Shown here: positions 1 through 11,187 of the stretch, one piece after another
How the letters are laid out: the number at the start of each line of letters is the position of its first letter
Numbering within the stretch: the first letter of the stretch is position 1
From: Erinaceus europaeus
Taxonomy: Eukaryota; Chordata; Mammalia; Eulipotyphla; Erinaceidae
Length of the DNA stretch: 64,000 bases
Assembly: GCF_950295315.1 (NCBI RefSeq)
Contig: NC_080162.1
Span: 76,019,843-76,083,842, forward strand
Reading direction: 5' to 3'
The notes under the pieces: generated by a model
Databases searched by the model: none
What the model saw: the letters and a program-made list of their open reading frames with translations, nothing else
What the model was told of the DNA's origin: nothing
Translations under genes and position numbers: made by a program

Positions 1-365
1 GAAAAACAATCCCAGGGGATTTACCAGGAGAGGTGATGGCTGACTAGAAGGGGAGGCAGGAGTGGGGTCAGTGTTGGGAATTGCTGGTGGTGTGAGCATC
101 CCAAAGTCCAGAGTGAATAGCTAGCCACAATCAGTGGCCTCACAGTGACAGGTGCAGGGCCCTGTGAGTGTTCCAGGTGCTTTTTCAGGGAGGATATGCT
201 GCCGTGGGTCAGCACAGGGAGGTTACAAGGCCCTAGCAAGGGAAATTGCCAGGCCCGGACCTGATGGCCACATCAGCTCTGACCTGGGGACGATGTTGGG
301 AAGGTGGCAGAGGCTTTGGTTTTCCCAGCTCTGATGGGCAACCACTCCTTTCCCCCCCACACCAG

Positions 366-433
366 CACTTCAACCTGAAAGTTCAGTTTTCAGTGCGCAA
401 GAACCAGCTGCACATGACCACATCTTTTAACAG
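366..433 (+). CDS. BPIFB6: BPIFB6 coding exon (68 bp)
   Basis: Preceded by ccccacaccag and followed by gtaggag. Encodes HFNLKVQFSVRKNQLHM... and ends two bases into a codon. Equivalent to the 68-bp exon of BPIFB3 (28058) and BPIFB4 (55490). Confidence 0.92.
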
Positions 434-3400
434 GTAGGAGTCTGCTGCCCCAGCTCGTGCCCCTGCACCCTAGGTTATCATCACCAGCAGCTCCAGGTTT
501 CCTGCTCCAGAGTCTCCCCATGACCTATGCAGCTTAGCATGCACTGCCAGGATGCTCTGTCACCATGTCTGATCTAGAGCCCTCAGTGGCTCCCCAATTC
601 TAGAATTCCAGTTCTCAAATTCTCCTGCCGCTGCTCCTGCTGTTCCCCTACGCTATCTTACACAAAGTCATGGGCACATGCCTCCTTCTCCATGAATGGA
701 GTCTTGCTCATGCCATCCAAATGCCACTTCCCCGTCAGAGCTCATCTCAAATGCCACCTCCAGGAGTCTTTCCTTATATCAGAACAGCTAACAGTGGTAG
801 AGCTTTGTCTCCATGGGAGGTGCTAGTTAAATATACCATGTTCACTCTCCCACTTCAACATTCTAGCTTTTCATTCAGTAAATAGGTCCCTAATTTTTGC
901 ATTTGCTATAACCTTTTATCTGACTTGTATGAGACCTAGATTCTTTTGCAAGAGGCTATTCCTCTTATAGGGAATATTTTGACTCATATAATTGAAAACT
1001 TGAAAGATTCCTTTCAAGCATGGCTCTGTCTAGGAGCCCAAAATTCTTAAGAATCCATCTCCCTCTTCCTGTAGCCATCCATATCTTTTGGCTAAATTCT
1101 TAGGCAGCATCTTTCTACATGGTAGCAAAATGATCTCAAGCCCAATTTCTCTAACAAAATTATCGAGACTGTTCTCACTGGCTTAATATGGATTGTATGA
1201 GCAGCTCAGGGGATTGGAATGGTCTGATTGGCCAGGACTAGGTCATATATTGGCCCTGGGGTTCATGCCTGGGAATGAGAATGGGAACAGGGAGCTGTTG
1301 GGAGATAACTCATATGGTGGGGCACACACCTTGGCATGCCTAAAACCCCAAGTTCAAGCCTTGGTATCGCGTAGAAACACCACCACACTGGAGGAAGGTC
1401 ACAGCACTGGGGGAAGCTCCATAGATGGCAAAACAGTGTTGTGGTCTTTATAAAATGAAAAAGATGAAAACATTGACCTGGGAGTAGTGGAATTATGCAT
1501 GTGTGACCTCTCCCTCTCCTTACACCCAAGTAAATGAAATGGAGAGCTGTTAGTAGAATAGACTCTGGGCACCCTCTTCTGGTGTCAGTGTGTGTTAGCA
1601 CTATTGGAGGCTGTGCAGGAGAGGAGCAAGGTGAGTTGTTCCAACTCAGTGTCCTACAGGAATATGGGGCTGACTATCAAGCCAAGTGAGGGCATGTTGC
1701 CTAGTGCCACAGGAAGCCCAACATGACCCAACCAACTTTTACACAAAGGGAGAAATGCCACTGAAACCCACAGTAGGAGCATGGGTTCTCACTCCAATCA
1801 GTCTCCCCCTAAGAAGGTGGAAGTGGGGGCAGGACTGGAAAAGCAGGAGCTGACTCAGAGGTAAGCAAGGAGGGATCCTGGACCTTCAGATGGTCCAGCC
1901 TCCTGGTCTGTGGTCTCCTGGGACTTCCTTCTAGAACAAAAATCTATGATCAGCCTTAATTTATTCTTCCTTATAAGGGTCAGATAAGCAACGAGTGGTG
2001 GGTGCTGTCTTTTCATTTTCTCAAGTCAATTTTAGCTTACTAACTGTTAGCAGAGATTAACAGTGAAATCCAACCCACTTATCAATCTCAGGTCACCTGC
2101 TCTTCCAGGAACAGGCCAGACCTCCATGTCACTTGGGGGTCTTCAACTAGTTAGGCTGCAAGTCTCTGTATAACTGAGGGTCCCAGACAACCAGTGGAAG
2201 GAGGTACCAGCAAGCCCAGTGGCTTGAGTTGTAGGAAACAGGTGGTGAGCACCCCATCACAGGCAGCCTGAAAGAACAGACTTAGGAGTACCTGGGCTGG
2301 TGGCTGTGGATGGAGGGGCAGGGAGGGGTTAGGGATATTTGATTTTCTTCCATCTCTCCTCTCCTTTCCTCTCCTCTCCTCTCCTCTCCTCTCCTCTCCT
2401 CTCCTCTCCTCTCCTCTCCTCTCCTCTCCTCTCCTCCCCTCCCCTCCCCTCCCCTCCCCTCCCCTCCCCTCTCCCCTCCGCTCCACTCCCCTCCTCTCAT
2501 CACCTCTCCTCTCCTCTCCTCTCCCCTCCTCTCATCTCCTCTACTCTTCTCTCTTCTTTTCTTTCTTTTTTCTTTTCTTTTTTTTTTTGCTACCAGGGTT
2601 ACCGCTGGGACTTGGTTCCGGCACTACACCTCCACTGTTCCCAGTGGACACTTTTTTCCTATTGTACTTGATAGGACAGAGAGAAATTGAGAGGAGAAGG
2701 GAGCTAGAGATGGAGAGAGAAGGATAGACAACTGCAGATGTACTTCACCGCTTGTGAAGCTTTTCCCCTGAGCAGGGGCTTAAACATGGGTCCTTGTGGT
2801 AATATGTGCTCTTTACTGAATGAGCCACTGCCTGGCCCCAAGATCCCTTTTCTTCAAGGCTAGATGAAGGGGCTCTGGTAGACCTCCCCATTCCATATTT
2901 CTCTTTCTCCCCCAGCTTGCTGAGCCTGTCCCGGGAGTCTTCCTCCATTGGTAACTTCAATGTAAGCATCCAGGTGGTTGGTCTATTGTGAGGGTGAGGC
3001 TGGGACTGTGGGCAAGGAAGGCTTGGAACTGGAAGCAGAGTGAATAAAAGAAGCCAGCACAGGGCTCGGGTCTGCTCACCTGCTGAGTGGCCTTCAGGAG
3101 GCCTTTGAGTTCCTGTTTCACTTTCTGAATAAAAATCTGACCACCTCCTCTACCTCCTCTAGATTGATCTGAGAAACATGAATACATATAGGAATAGCCT
3201 GATATGGCTTGTCTAGGGCTCAGCCCAGAACTTGACCTGGCAGATGTGAACATTGACACCCCCACAGAGGTTAGGCAGCACTGTCTGAGTGCTCACTCTG
3301 TGCTTTATCCCAACTCAATGGATCCTCAAGGAAACTGGGGAGTGTGGGGGTGGGGTATCACATTCTGCTTCCACAGATGGGAAAAAAGGGATGCAGGAAG

Positions 3401-5385
3401 GCTGTAATAATGGTTGAACAAGGCTGAATTTTCTGGAGGAGGTGGAGGGATGGGGTCCATGAGCTACCAGGAGTCTCCTGGACCCTTCACATCTCTACTG
3501 TGACCAGAAGCCTCCATTTCACTGCACAGGGACTGAGCAGAGGATGACAGCACTGGCCCACAGCCCAGCAGAGGCAGCTTCAGTGTTTGTGCTAGTGGAC
3601 ACAATTTTTTGTGTCTTGAATGCTCATTCAGACCCAGTTAGAGTGAGGGCCAACAAGCATCTGTTGGACTGGCTTGAATCATGGAATGTGGGTATTTTGT
3701 TTCTCCCTTTCTCTTCTAGGAGAAGGATTTGACTGACTACATCACTGATTATCTCCAAGAAGGCTATGTCCCAAAGGTTGAAGGTGAGACTCCCACCAGG
3801 CTTTGAGTTTGCTGAGAAATGGATGCCACCTGTGTGACCCAGAGTCCCTCCACTGGACCCACAGGGAGGAGGCTAACACAGTGGAAAGCCTTGACATGAA
3901 TGCAATCTTTTTTATAAGGTTATGGTTATCCCTGAGACTTACAGAGACCTAATACCACTTACTTGGGGCCACAGTTTGGATTCTGACCCCTGACCCCACA
4001 TCAGGCTTTGGCTCTAGACCCATATCTAGGGTATAAATCCCCAGTGCAGTGCTACTTGTGGTCTCAGCCTGCACATCTGGCAGGCATCATGAGTCAATCA
4101 CAGCACCATCCCCACTCCCCAGCTCCAGGCAGCCACTGTTTAATCAACCACAGAGCTGTCAGGCTGAAAGGAGTCTTACTGTATCTCTCAGATGTGCTCC
4201 AGGTTGGGCTCCCCCTCCCGGACTTCCTGGACATGAACTACAACCTGGCAGTGCTGGATGTAGCGGAGGTGAGACGAGGTGCTGAGGAGCCCATACAATC
4301 AGTACTTTTGGCTGGTGAGAGATGAGCAGAAGCCCATCTCCTCTCATGGAAGGAGAGGCTGAGGAGGGCGTGGGGCCTCACTCAGCCCCTGGTCAGGACT
4401 GTGCCCATCTGAAGCTGGGCCACCCCAGGAGGAAGCCAGCATCCTGCTACTCTCTCCCTCTGTCCACTTGGGCTAAGACTTCACTTTTCTCTCTGCTTCT
4501 CTTTTTCTGTTGCTTTCATGGGATGCACTAGAGCTACTGTGATGACCCACTGAGATGGCTCCGGGAAAGCAGTGGGTGATCCCTCAGGGCTGTGTTCTGA
4601 GGAGAGATGTGTGTGCAGGCCAAGCATGAGCATTTTGGTGTCCTGTGTACATTTTCGCTCATTTGTGCTCTCAACTCTGGGAGGTGTGTTTGTCCTCATC
4701 TGATCACTGAGAAAACTTGATCAGAGAGGTGAAGTCTAGTCCATTCTCTTTTTTTAATTAAAATTTTATTTATTTATTTATTTATTGGATATGGACAGAG
4801 AGAAATTGAGAGGCAGTGTCTATGTGGAGAGAAAGAGAGAGACCTGCAACACTGCTTTAGCATTCATGAAGCTCCCCCCACCACAGGTGGGGGACTGGGG
4901 GCTTGAGCCCAGGTCTTTGTACATTGTAGCATGTGCATTGTAGGGAATGTGCCACCACCCAACCCCTACATTTTTTTTTCTCTTTGATTACCATCAGGTT
5001 TATTGATAAGGCTCAGAGCCTGCACAGTGAATCTGCTGCTGCTTGTGGCTAGTTTCATTCCCTCCCTCCCTCCCTTCTTCCTTCCTTCCTTCCTTCCTCC
5101 CTCCCTTCCTTCCTTCCTTCCTCCTCTTCTCTTGTGTTTTCTTGATAGAGACAGAAAAATTGAGAGAGAAAAGGCAGACAGAGAGAGCGAGAGACACCTG
5201 TAGCACTGCTTTACTGCTCGTGAAGCTTCCTCTCTGCAGGTGGTGACCAGGAGCTTGTCATTCTCGGTGTTTTAATCACCACGCTGGGACAAGGCACCTG
5301 AGTGGCTCCCTCATTGCTGCTACTGCCCCAATTGGCTCTTTGCCTCCTGCAGAACACTCTGGTCCTGGACTTGAAGCTGAACTGA
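366..5385 (+). CDS. BPIFB6: BPIFB6, 3' part: last five coding exons (366-433, 2916-2961, 3720-3783, 4192-4268, 5353-5385)
   Basis: BPI fold-containing family B member 6, C-terminal end only; upstream exons lie before base 1. The five exons join in frame to about 95 residues covering the last strands and long helix of the C-terminal barrel. Recognisable blocks are HFNLKVQFSV, LLSLSRESSSIGNFN, VLQVGLPLPDFLDMNYNLA and the terminus LVLDLKLN-stop, which match BPIFB6 far better than its paralogues. Known for the family: BPIFB6 is an ER-associated lipid-binding-fold protein linked to secretory-pathway trafficking and to enterovirus replication organelles. Exon lengths 68/46/64/77 follow the family pattern; the second is 3 bp longer than the 43-bp counterpart in BPIFB3 and BPIFB4. 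All junctions are GT-AG and no frame break is seen. Lies head-to-tail about 9 kb upstream of BPIFB3. Confidence 0.93.
434..2349 (+). other. BPIFB6: BPIFB6 intron, first part
   Basis: Intronic sequence with no coding signal. Apart from an old SINE-like stretch around 1304-1560, nothing is recognised. Confidence 0.7.
1304..1560 (+). repeat. Diverged tRNA-derived SINE
   Basis: Reads 'gggagataactcatatggtgg...aagttcaagccttggta...', the tRNA-like head of the local SINE class, followed by a CT-rich region and the 'gtggaattatgcatgtg' tail type. Boundaries are approximate. Confidence 0.5.
2350..2580 (+). repeat. (TCTCC)n / (CCCCT)n pyrimidine microsatellite
   Basis: About 230 bp of almost pure pyrimidine on the + strand, starting as repeated ctcct pentamers and changing to ccct-rich and ctct-rich variants, ending at a poly-T run. 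It abuts the poly-T end of a minus-strand SINE, so it probably grew from a SINE tail. Confidence 0.9.
2575..2841 (-). repeat. tRNA-derived SINE (hedgehog type)
   Basis: Reverse-complement SINE: poly-T, 'gataggacagagagaaattgagagg', 'cgcttgtgaagc', a B-box complement at 'ttaaacatgggtcc', ending in 'actgcctggcccc'. Confidence 0.85.
2916..2961 (+). CDS. BPIFB6: BPIFB6 coding exon (46 bp)
   Basis: Acceptor ctcccccag, donor gtaagcat. The first base completes a split Ser codon, then LLSLSRESSSIGNFN, ending in phase 0. Confidence 0.92.
3720..3783 (+). CDS. BPIFB6: BPIFB6 coding exon (64 bp)
   Basis: Acceptor tctcttctag, donor gtgagact. Encodes EKDLTDYITDYLQEGYVPKV plus E and one base of the next codon. 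Corresponds to the C-terminal amphipathic helix exon. Confidence 0.92.
4192..4268 (+). CDS. BPIFB6: BPIFB6 coding exon (77 bp)
   Basis: Acceptor tatctctcag, donor gtgagacg. Encodes DVLQVGLPLPDFLDMNYNLA then VLDVAE, the final beta-strand hairpin with the family's G-x-PLP motif. Confidence 0.93.
4748..4966 (-). repeat. tRNA-derived SINE
   Basis: Reverse-complement SINE with an (ATTT)n tail start, 'ggacagagagaaattgagagg', 'gggggcttgagcccagg' and 'ccaccacccaacccc', inside the last BPIFB6 intron. Confidence 0.85.
5056..5252 (-). repeat. (TTCC)n tract plus truncated SINE
   Basis: (TTCC/TCCC)n from 5056 to about 5124 runs into a partial minus-strand SINE ('gatagagacagaaaaattgagag...cgtgaagcttcc...caggagcttg'). 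It ends about 100 bp before the terminal BPIFB6 exon. Confidence 0.8.
5353..5385 (+). CDS. BPIFB6: BPIFB6 terminal coding exon
   Basis: Acceptor tgcctcctgcag, then NTLVLDLKLN and a TGA stop at 5383-5385. The short last exon is typical of the family. Confidence 0.93.
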   Translation, partial: NTLVLDLKLN

Positions 5386-5566
5386 TGGAGGCAGGAGCCA
5401 TCTGCCAGCTGCCTGCGCACCACCAAGCAGCTGCACCCATGGAGGAGCCCCAGTGCAGCCAAATGGACCCCGCCCACTGCTGGCGGCTGCTTTCTGTGAT
5501 AAGGAAGAGTGGAATGGCGGTGGGCTCTGGGCTGGGGCCTGGGCAATAAACAGGAGAAAGGCCCTT
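5386..5566 (+). other. BPIFB6: BPIFB6 3'UTR
   Basis: Runs from the stop codon to about 16 bp past the AATAAA at 5545. The cleavage position is an estimate. Confidence 0.75.
5545..5550 (+). promoter_or_regulatory. BPIFB6: BPIFB6 polyadenylation signal AATAAA
   Basis: Canonical hexamer 160 bp after the stop, the first in the correct orientation. Confidence 0.85.
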
Positions 5567-5704
5567 ACAAACCCAAGACTCCCCAGCCTCCTTATTTACA
5601 GCAAGTCAACACAAGACTTCTCATTCTCTTTGGTGGCTTCTGGGGTCTAGGACCATTGTGGGCCTGAGGGAGCTGGTAGCAGCCTTAGGGACAGGCTCCA
5701 CCAT

Positions 5705-5872
5705 AGGAGGAGTACCTGCTGAGTGCCGTGCTCGGGACTGTGCCTGCACCATCCTGTCCAGCCCCCACAATGACCCACGAGGACAGAGGGTGATCTTTGC
5801 TGCCCTGACTTTACAGATGGGGAAGACAGGGCACCCAGGACAGGGGCAACCCCCTTGTCCTTGGTGACAGGG
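5705..5872 (+). repeat. MIR-like ancient SINE
   Basis: 'tacctgctgagtgccgtgctcgg...ttacagatggggaag' follows the MIR pattern (size/distribution phrase, then 'acagatgaggaaactg'). Confidence 0.5.
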
Positions 5873-6002
5873 TTTAACAAATGACAAAGCTCATCTGATC
5901 ATATATATTGATTATGTGGTCTGATTAACGGAGAGCCTGTAGAAGATTGGGGTATCCCCAGGACCTGTCTCTGTGTCACCTCCTCTAACCCTGACAGTAG
6001 TT

Positions 6003-6330
6003 ACTGGAGGTGAGGACGGCCTTCATTTCACAGATGAGGAGATTGAGGCTCAGAGAAGTGGCACCACAGGCTCCAGGTTACTGGCTCAGCAAGGGGGCAA
6101 CACGGGGCATAGAACTGAGCTCAGGGGTCTACTGCTTTGACTCCCAGCCTGATTCCCCCCTCCAAACTGCTGTGTGTCCTGGGAAAGTCATTTCACTTTT
6201 CTGAGCCTCAGTTTTCTCACCTATAAAATGGAGATGGTGACACACCCACCTCAGCAAGGGGTCACAAGGATTCAGTGAGTCAAATCATAAACAGACTTTT
6301 AGTATAGAGCCCTCCACACACTAAGTGTGT
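6003..6330. repeat. MIR-like fragments
   Basis: 'catttcacagatgaggagattgaggctcagag' followed by 'tgagcctcagttttctcacctataaaatggag', two MIR cores in opposite senses. Boundaries are approximate. Confidence 0.5.
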
Positions 6331-6375
6331 AGCAAGTGTCAGCCATGGGGAGTTTTTGAGACAAAGAATAGACAA

Positions 6376-6590
6376 GAGGGTGGCCAGATGGTGGCACACC
6401 TGGTTGAGCGCACATGTTACAATGCACAAGGACCCGGGTTTGAGCTCCTGGTCCCCACCTGCCGGGGGAAGTCTTTGTAAGGGGCTACAGGTGTTTCTCT
6501 ATTTCTCTCCCTTTGTCTTCACCTTCCCTCTTGATTTCTGGCCATCTCTATCCAATAAATAAAGATAGATAGATAGATAGAGAGAGAGAG
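6376..6590 (+). repeat. tRNA-derived SINE
   Basis: 'ggccagatggtggcacacctggttgagcgcacatgtta', 'gacccgggtttgagctcctgg', a CT-rich stretch, and a tail ending in 'ccaataaataaa' and (GATA)n. Confidence 0.9.
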
Positions 6591-6656
6591 GAGTGAACAG
6601 GCCAGTGTGTGCTAGAGTAGGGGACCAGGGTCACTGCTTGAGACCACTATGTGTCT

Positions 6657-6794
6657 TTTTTTTTTTTTTTTTTTTTTTTTTACCATAGCACCGATCAGCT
6701 CTGGTTTATGGCGGTGTAGGGGACTGAACCTGGGGCTTTGAAGCTTCAGGCATGAGTGTCTGTTTTCATAACCATTATGCTATCTATTCCCCAC
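6657..6794 (-). repeat. tRNA-derived SINE, 'cataaccattatgct' subfamily
   Basis: Poly-T of about 23, 'agctctggtttatggcggtg', 'gactgaacctggggctttg', 'cataaccattatgctatct': the second SINE subfamily of this genome, on the minus strand. Confidence 0.85.
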
Positions 6795-8079
6795 TATGTG
6801 TGCTTCTAGTCAAGTATCAGTATATCAACAGCATGGATTTGGGTGGCTGGGTTGCTATGGAGACATGAGTGTTAGGTTTTGGGTGTCTTTGTATGAAAAC
6901 CCTTGGGTGCCTCTTGTCGTCTCTGTGCTACCTGGCTCACTGCACCCAGTCCCTGCAGAAGGGGTTTCCATGTTGACAGGCAGCATCATGTGAGGCTCTC
7001 CATCCCCCACCCCCTTTCCTGGGATGGAGACTGGTACTGTTCTTGACACTGACTTCTGTTAGAAACAAATGCAGGACTACCTATGATATGCTGCAAGTGC
7101 ATTTTAAATAAACCAGCCCTGGAAGCCAATGTTATCTGCTAGGATATGTGTATAAAACACGCACAGCTTTGAAAAAGCAGATGCACCTAGCTTGCTGTGA
7201 CCAGTGGGTACTCCAGTCAGGAAGCCCCTGGGGTGGGGATGTGTCTGTGTGTGCTGATGTGCCTGGTCAGAATGTCCTTGTCTCCAGAGGGGGGATTCTT
7301 TGTGTCTGAGTATGTGTAATGGGGGGTTATGGGGGTATCTGTGTCTAGGCTCACACGGGGGTCTGAGTGGAGTTGTGCTGGAACTGGAAGCTAGTACTCC
7401 AGAACCCAAGGGTCTCTGGCAGGGCTGCCTGTCCTGTTCCTGGCTCAGGCCCATGCCGCAGAGGAGGAAAGATCCTCCCATCCTCTCTCATGCCTGGGCC
7501 CGGATGCCAGGACCATCCCCTTGTCCATCACAGTCAGCCCTAATCCCAGCTCTCATCACCACCCATCTCTGGGACAATGGCTCCCTTGAGACTGGCCTGG
7601 CAGATACAGACGCCAGAGTAATCCAGGGGTGGCTGATGCCTGTTCTGAGGTATACCAGTGACACCCTCTCCCCACCCCCAAATCCCGTCTTACCCTTGGG
7701 TACTCACCCAGTAGGCTCAGCACCACCCTTTCCAATCCCATGCATGAGCTGTTAGAGTCAGGGGGTCTGCTCTCACCTGGGCCTGCTGGGAGTGGGGTGG
7801 GGGGCACTTTAGGTATCCTCAACCAAACCACAGCTCCTTTCTGGGCCTCAGTTCTTTCTCCCATCTGGGAACAGGAAAGGGGCTGGGTACTCTGATATGT
7901 AATGTGATTTCAAGATTCTTTGAGTGGTCAGAGGCCCTGAGTTGATCTTGGGCTGACAAGGAGAGCCCTGAGCTGTGATTCCCTCCCTGCCTTCAGCCCC
8001 TAAGGGCATGATGACAGCAGTTTTATGCTGTGGACACATCTCACCTCCTAGGACTGAATCTCTCAGCCTTAGATAAAGA

Positions 8080-8285
8080 AGTGATGGCTCCTGGTTGAGT
8101 GTACATATGACAGTGCTCAAAGTCCCAGGTTCAAGCCCCAGGTCCCCACCTGCAGGGGGAGAGCTTCACAAGTGGTGAAGCAGGGCTGCAGGTGTCTCTC
8201 TTTCTCTCCCTCTGTCACCCCCTTCCCTCTCCATTTCTGGCTGTCTATCTAATAAATAAAGATTTAAAAATAAAAATAAAAAAAA
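8080..8285 (+). repeat. tRNA-derived SINE with target-site duplication
   Basis: Full-length + copy ending in 'aataaataaagatttaaaaataaa'. Flanked by 'aaagaagtgatg' at about 8072 and 8283. Confidence 0.88.
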
Positions 8286-8789
8286 GAAGTGATGACTCAG
8301 GGACAAAGTGATCTGTCCAGAGCACTGTGTGTTTGCAACTGGTCTACCTGTCCACTTTGCACCTTCACACCACATGTAGGAGGAGGGTCACTGTAGCCTA
8401 GAGGAGGGCATGTGACAGGCTCAAGAAGGGAGCATGCCTGGTCTGCCATGGTGAACCCCCACAGCTGTCCACCTTGGGCCCTGGGCAGCCCAGTCCAGGA
8501 GGTAAAGGTCCCACCCTGCTCCTGAGTCTGTGCTCACAGCAGCCCCCACACCCCTCGTCCGCTCTCAGCTCAGGTGGCTCTGGGCAGGCCTTCCAGGAAC
8601 TTTCCCACCATCTGAATTTCCTCTGACATGTCGGGAGCCCTTCCTTGATGTGCTAATGTCCACTTCCAGGTTACTGGTTCTCACACCAGACCAGTTGAGG
8701 GGGGAGCACCTTCATAGGAGTCAGTTTTCAGATGGGGAGCCTGCAAGTCTTTGAGATAAGCCATTGGATAGTGAGTATAGGCCAGGATT

Positions 8790-8965
8790 TGAGGGTCAGG
8801 GAGATAGCTTAACATGCTAGAACACAGGACTTGAATGCCCAAGGCCACACAGGTCTCAGGTTCAATCCCTGGTACCACCATAAGCCAGAGCTAAGCAGTG
8901 CTCTGGTATCTCTCTCTCTCTCCATATATATAAATTTTCATGAAAAATTAAATCTTAAAAAACAA
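8790..8965 (+). repeat. tRNA-derived SINE, second subfamily
   Basis: 'cagggagatagcttaacatgctagaacacagg', 'ggttcaatccctggtaccaccataagcc', then (TC)n and an A-rich tail. Confidence 0.8.
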
Positions 8966-8967
8966 AA

Positions 8968-9150
8968 ACTGGGTAACAGTTCACCCGGTAGAGCTTTACA
9001 CTGCACAACAAACTGGGTATGAACTCCCTGAACCAGGTAGCATAAGGGGGAAGTTTCATAAGTGGTGGAATGGGGGTGCGATATCTCTCTTTCACTCTCT
9101 CTCTCCCTGTTTCTGTGATTGAAAGCCGGAAGTGGTAAAATCACACAGGT
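8968..9150 (+). repeat. Diverged SINE
   Basis: 'tgggtaacagttcacccggtagagc...gtttcataagtggtggaatggg...ctctctctccctg' resembles the local SINE head and core. The end is unclear. Confidence 0.55.
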
Positions 9151-9574
9151 GTGAAGCTCTGTGATGAAAACAAGTGAACAACAAATAGCCTAGATTTGAA
9201 CTTAGGAGTACTGATTCTATAACTTGTACCTTAGGTTACAGAGCTAACATGCAGAGCTGCATCTTCTCATGTCCTTCCTTGATCAACTACATCCTTGGCT
9301 CCCCAACATAACCCAAGGCTTTGAAGAGACTGCATGCTAGACTGCCCAGAGAGCCCCCCAGATCTGCCAAGACCCCTGTCTTCACTCTGCTAACTCAAGG
9401 TTGCAAAGGCAGCCCCAGAGACATGTATTTAATTAACCACCTCCTCCATAGGTGGGCTAGATTTGCCCTCTTTCTTCTCCCTCAAACACATGTCTTAAAA
9501 AGGACACAAACACACACACAGTGCTTTTAATGTATACAGTCCTCCACGACTTTAAATGATACCGTTTTCTCTCT

Positions 9575-9778
9575 TTACTTATTATTATTATTTTTACTGA
9601 GTAATGGTTTATAGTATAGTCTTTTTTACACTACTCCCGTCACATAAGCCGAGTCCCCATCCCCACCCGCACAGATAACCACTACAGTTCGCCTGCAGTC
9701 TTAGAGGACTTTCTTTTTTCACATTCCTATTCAACTCTCTCTATTCCACATACGAATGAAACCGTTCTGTAGTTGTCC
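9575..9778 (-). mobile_element. L1 3' end fragment
   Basis: 'tttttactgagtaatggtttatag...cactacagttcgcctgcagtcttagagg' resembles the other minus-strand L1 3' ends here (29455, 26170). Diverged. Confidence 0.5.
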
Positions 9779-9983
9779 TTTATTATTTTATTTTCAAAGG
9801 TATTGCAAGGCTTCCTCCCCCCACCCACGCACCCCTGCCCCAGGACAATGCGCAGCTCTGGTTTATGACTTCTTCTTCTTGTAGCGTTTCTGGGGATTGA
9901 ACCTGGGATGTTGGAGCCTCAGGCACTAAACTTTTTTTTTTTTTTTTTTTTTGCATAACCATTATTCTGTCTCCCCAGCACCT
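9779..9983 (-). repeat. tRNA-derived SINE, second subfamily
   Basis: 'gcagctctggtttatgac', 'gggattgaacctgggatg', poly-T, 'gcataaccattattctgtctcccc', on the minus strand. Confidence 0.82.
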
Positions 9984-10017
9984 CATTTTCTCTTTGGTAA
10001 TTTTTTTAGAGGTTTTT

Positions 10018-10280
10018 GAATTTTATTTATTTATTTATTCCATTTTGTTGCCCTTGTTGTTTATTGTTGTAGTTGTTATTGATGTTGTCACTGTTGGATA
10101 GGACAGAGAGAAATGGAGAGAGAAGAAGAAGACAGAGAGGGGGAGAGAAAGACAGACACCACCTGTGAAGCGACTCCCCTGCAGGTGGGGAGCCGGAGGC
10201 TCAAACCAGGATCCTTACACCAATCCTTGCGCTTTGTACCATGTGCACTTAACCCACTGTGCTACCGCCTGACTCCCACT
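10018..10280 (-). repeat. tRNA-derived SINE, 'gagtcgggcggtagcgcag' subfamily
   Basis: Minus strand: 'tgttgcccttgttgtttattgttgtag', 'gataggacagagagaaatggagagag', 'gaagcgactcccctgcagg', 'cttaacccactgtgctaccgcc'. Confidence 0.9.
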
Positions 10281-10923
10281 AATAAAAATTTTTAAAAGGT
10301 CAGTCATGCCCCATGCTGGCAAGGATACACAACCGCAGTGCCCCCACCACACCCCCAGTTTGCTGGGGGGAGTGTCCAGTGACAGGGTGCCTTTGGGCAA
10401 CCATAGTAGCATCTAGGACAGATAAACACATGCTTGCACTCCAACAGATCCCCTCCTGACAGTCACTGAGAAAGAGGAGAATGAAAACTCACAGAGAGAC
10501 AGGGTGGGTATTCACAGCTGCTCCATTCCTGTGAGCAGTAGTGGGAACACCGAGAGTCTTCTGGTGGGAGAATGAACACAGCAGCTCACTGAGGCCTGTT
10601 CCCAGGATAGCTGAGTGCACGACAAAGATGGCACATTCGTTCAGTTCAGATGTGTTGCCCGGAGTGGAGGGGAAGCCACCCCCAGGGCACACACCTGCAG
10701 ATCCACACCTCTCACACCTGGGAGCATTCGGACCTTATTCATCCTGTTAGAGATGAGGACAGTGGCTGCCTGAGGCTGGGGGACAGTGACCTTGAGGGGT
10801 GGAAGGGGGGTTTCTGGAAAACTCAGTCCGTACCTATCCACTGAACTGCACATGTGAAAGCGGGGTCCTTCTCTGCATGTGCCTTTCATCTCAGTGTAGA
10901 CATTTGTCCCAGGGGTAGGGTGG

Positions 10924-11162
10924 GGTGGGAGATAGCTCAGCCTGTAGTGCACACATGTCTTTGTGTTCTCGTGCTTGAGGTCTGGGTTGAAACTGCAACA
11001 TCACATCGAACCATGGGTGGCCCCCCGGGGGGGGGAAGCTCCAGTGGGTGGTGGAGAGGTGCTACAGTGTCTCTCCCTATCTGCCTGCCCCCCACGCCTG
11101 AAATGAAAGAATGAAAAAAGTCATCTCAGGAGTGGTGGGATTGTGTAGGGGTGAGAACCCAA
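10924..11162 (+). repeat. Diverged tRNA-derived SINE
   Basis: 'tgggagatagctcagcctgtagtgcacac', 'ggtctgggttgaaactgcaac', 'ctctccctatctgcctg', and the tail motif 'gtggtgggattgtgtaggg'. Confidence 0.65.
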
Positions 11163-11187
11163 CACTGAAAAAGGAAGTCAAGTTTAA

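Noticed and set aside
1..365. Possible further BPIFB6 exon at the window start
   Set aside because: Expected is a 171-bp exon with a QxxPxS...L pattern; none of the frames in 1-365 shows it, so it must lie upstream.
2151..2671. Glu-Arg-Gly (minus) and Ser-Pro-Leu (plus) open frames near 2.4 kb
   Set aside because: Translation of the pyrimidine microsatellite; no gene.
6376..6590. tRNA-like A/B boxes at many sites
   Set aside because: These belong to tRNA-derived SINEs with CT-rich bodies and A-rich tails. No cloverleaf of a true tRNA gene was found.
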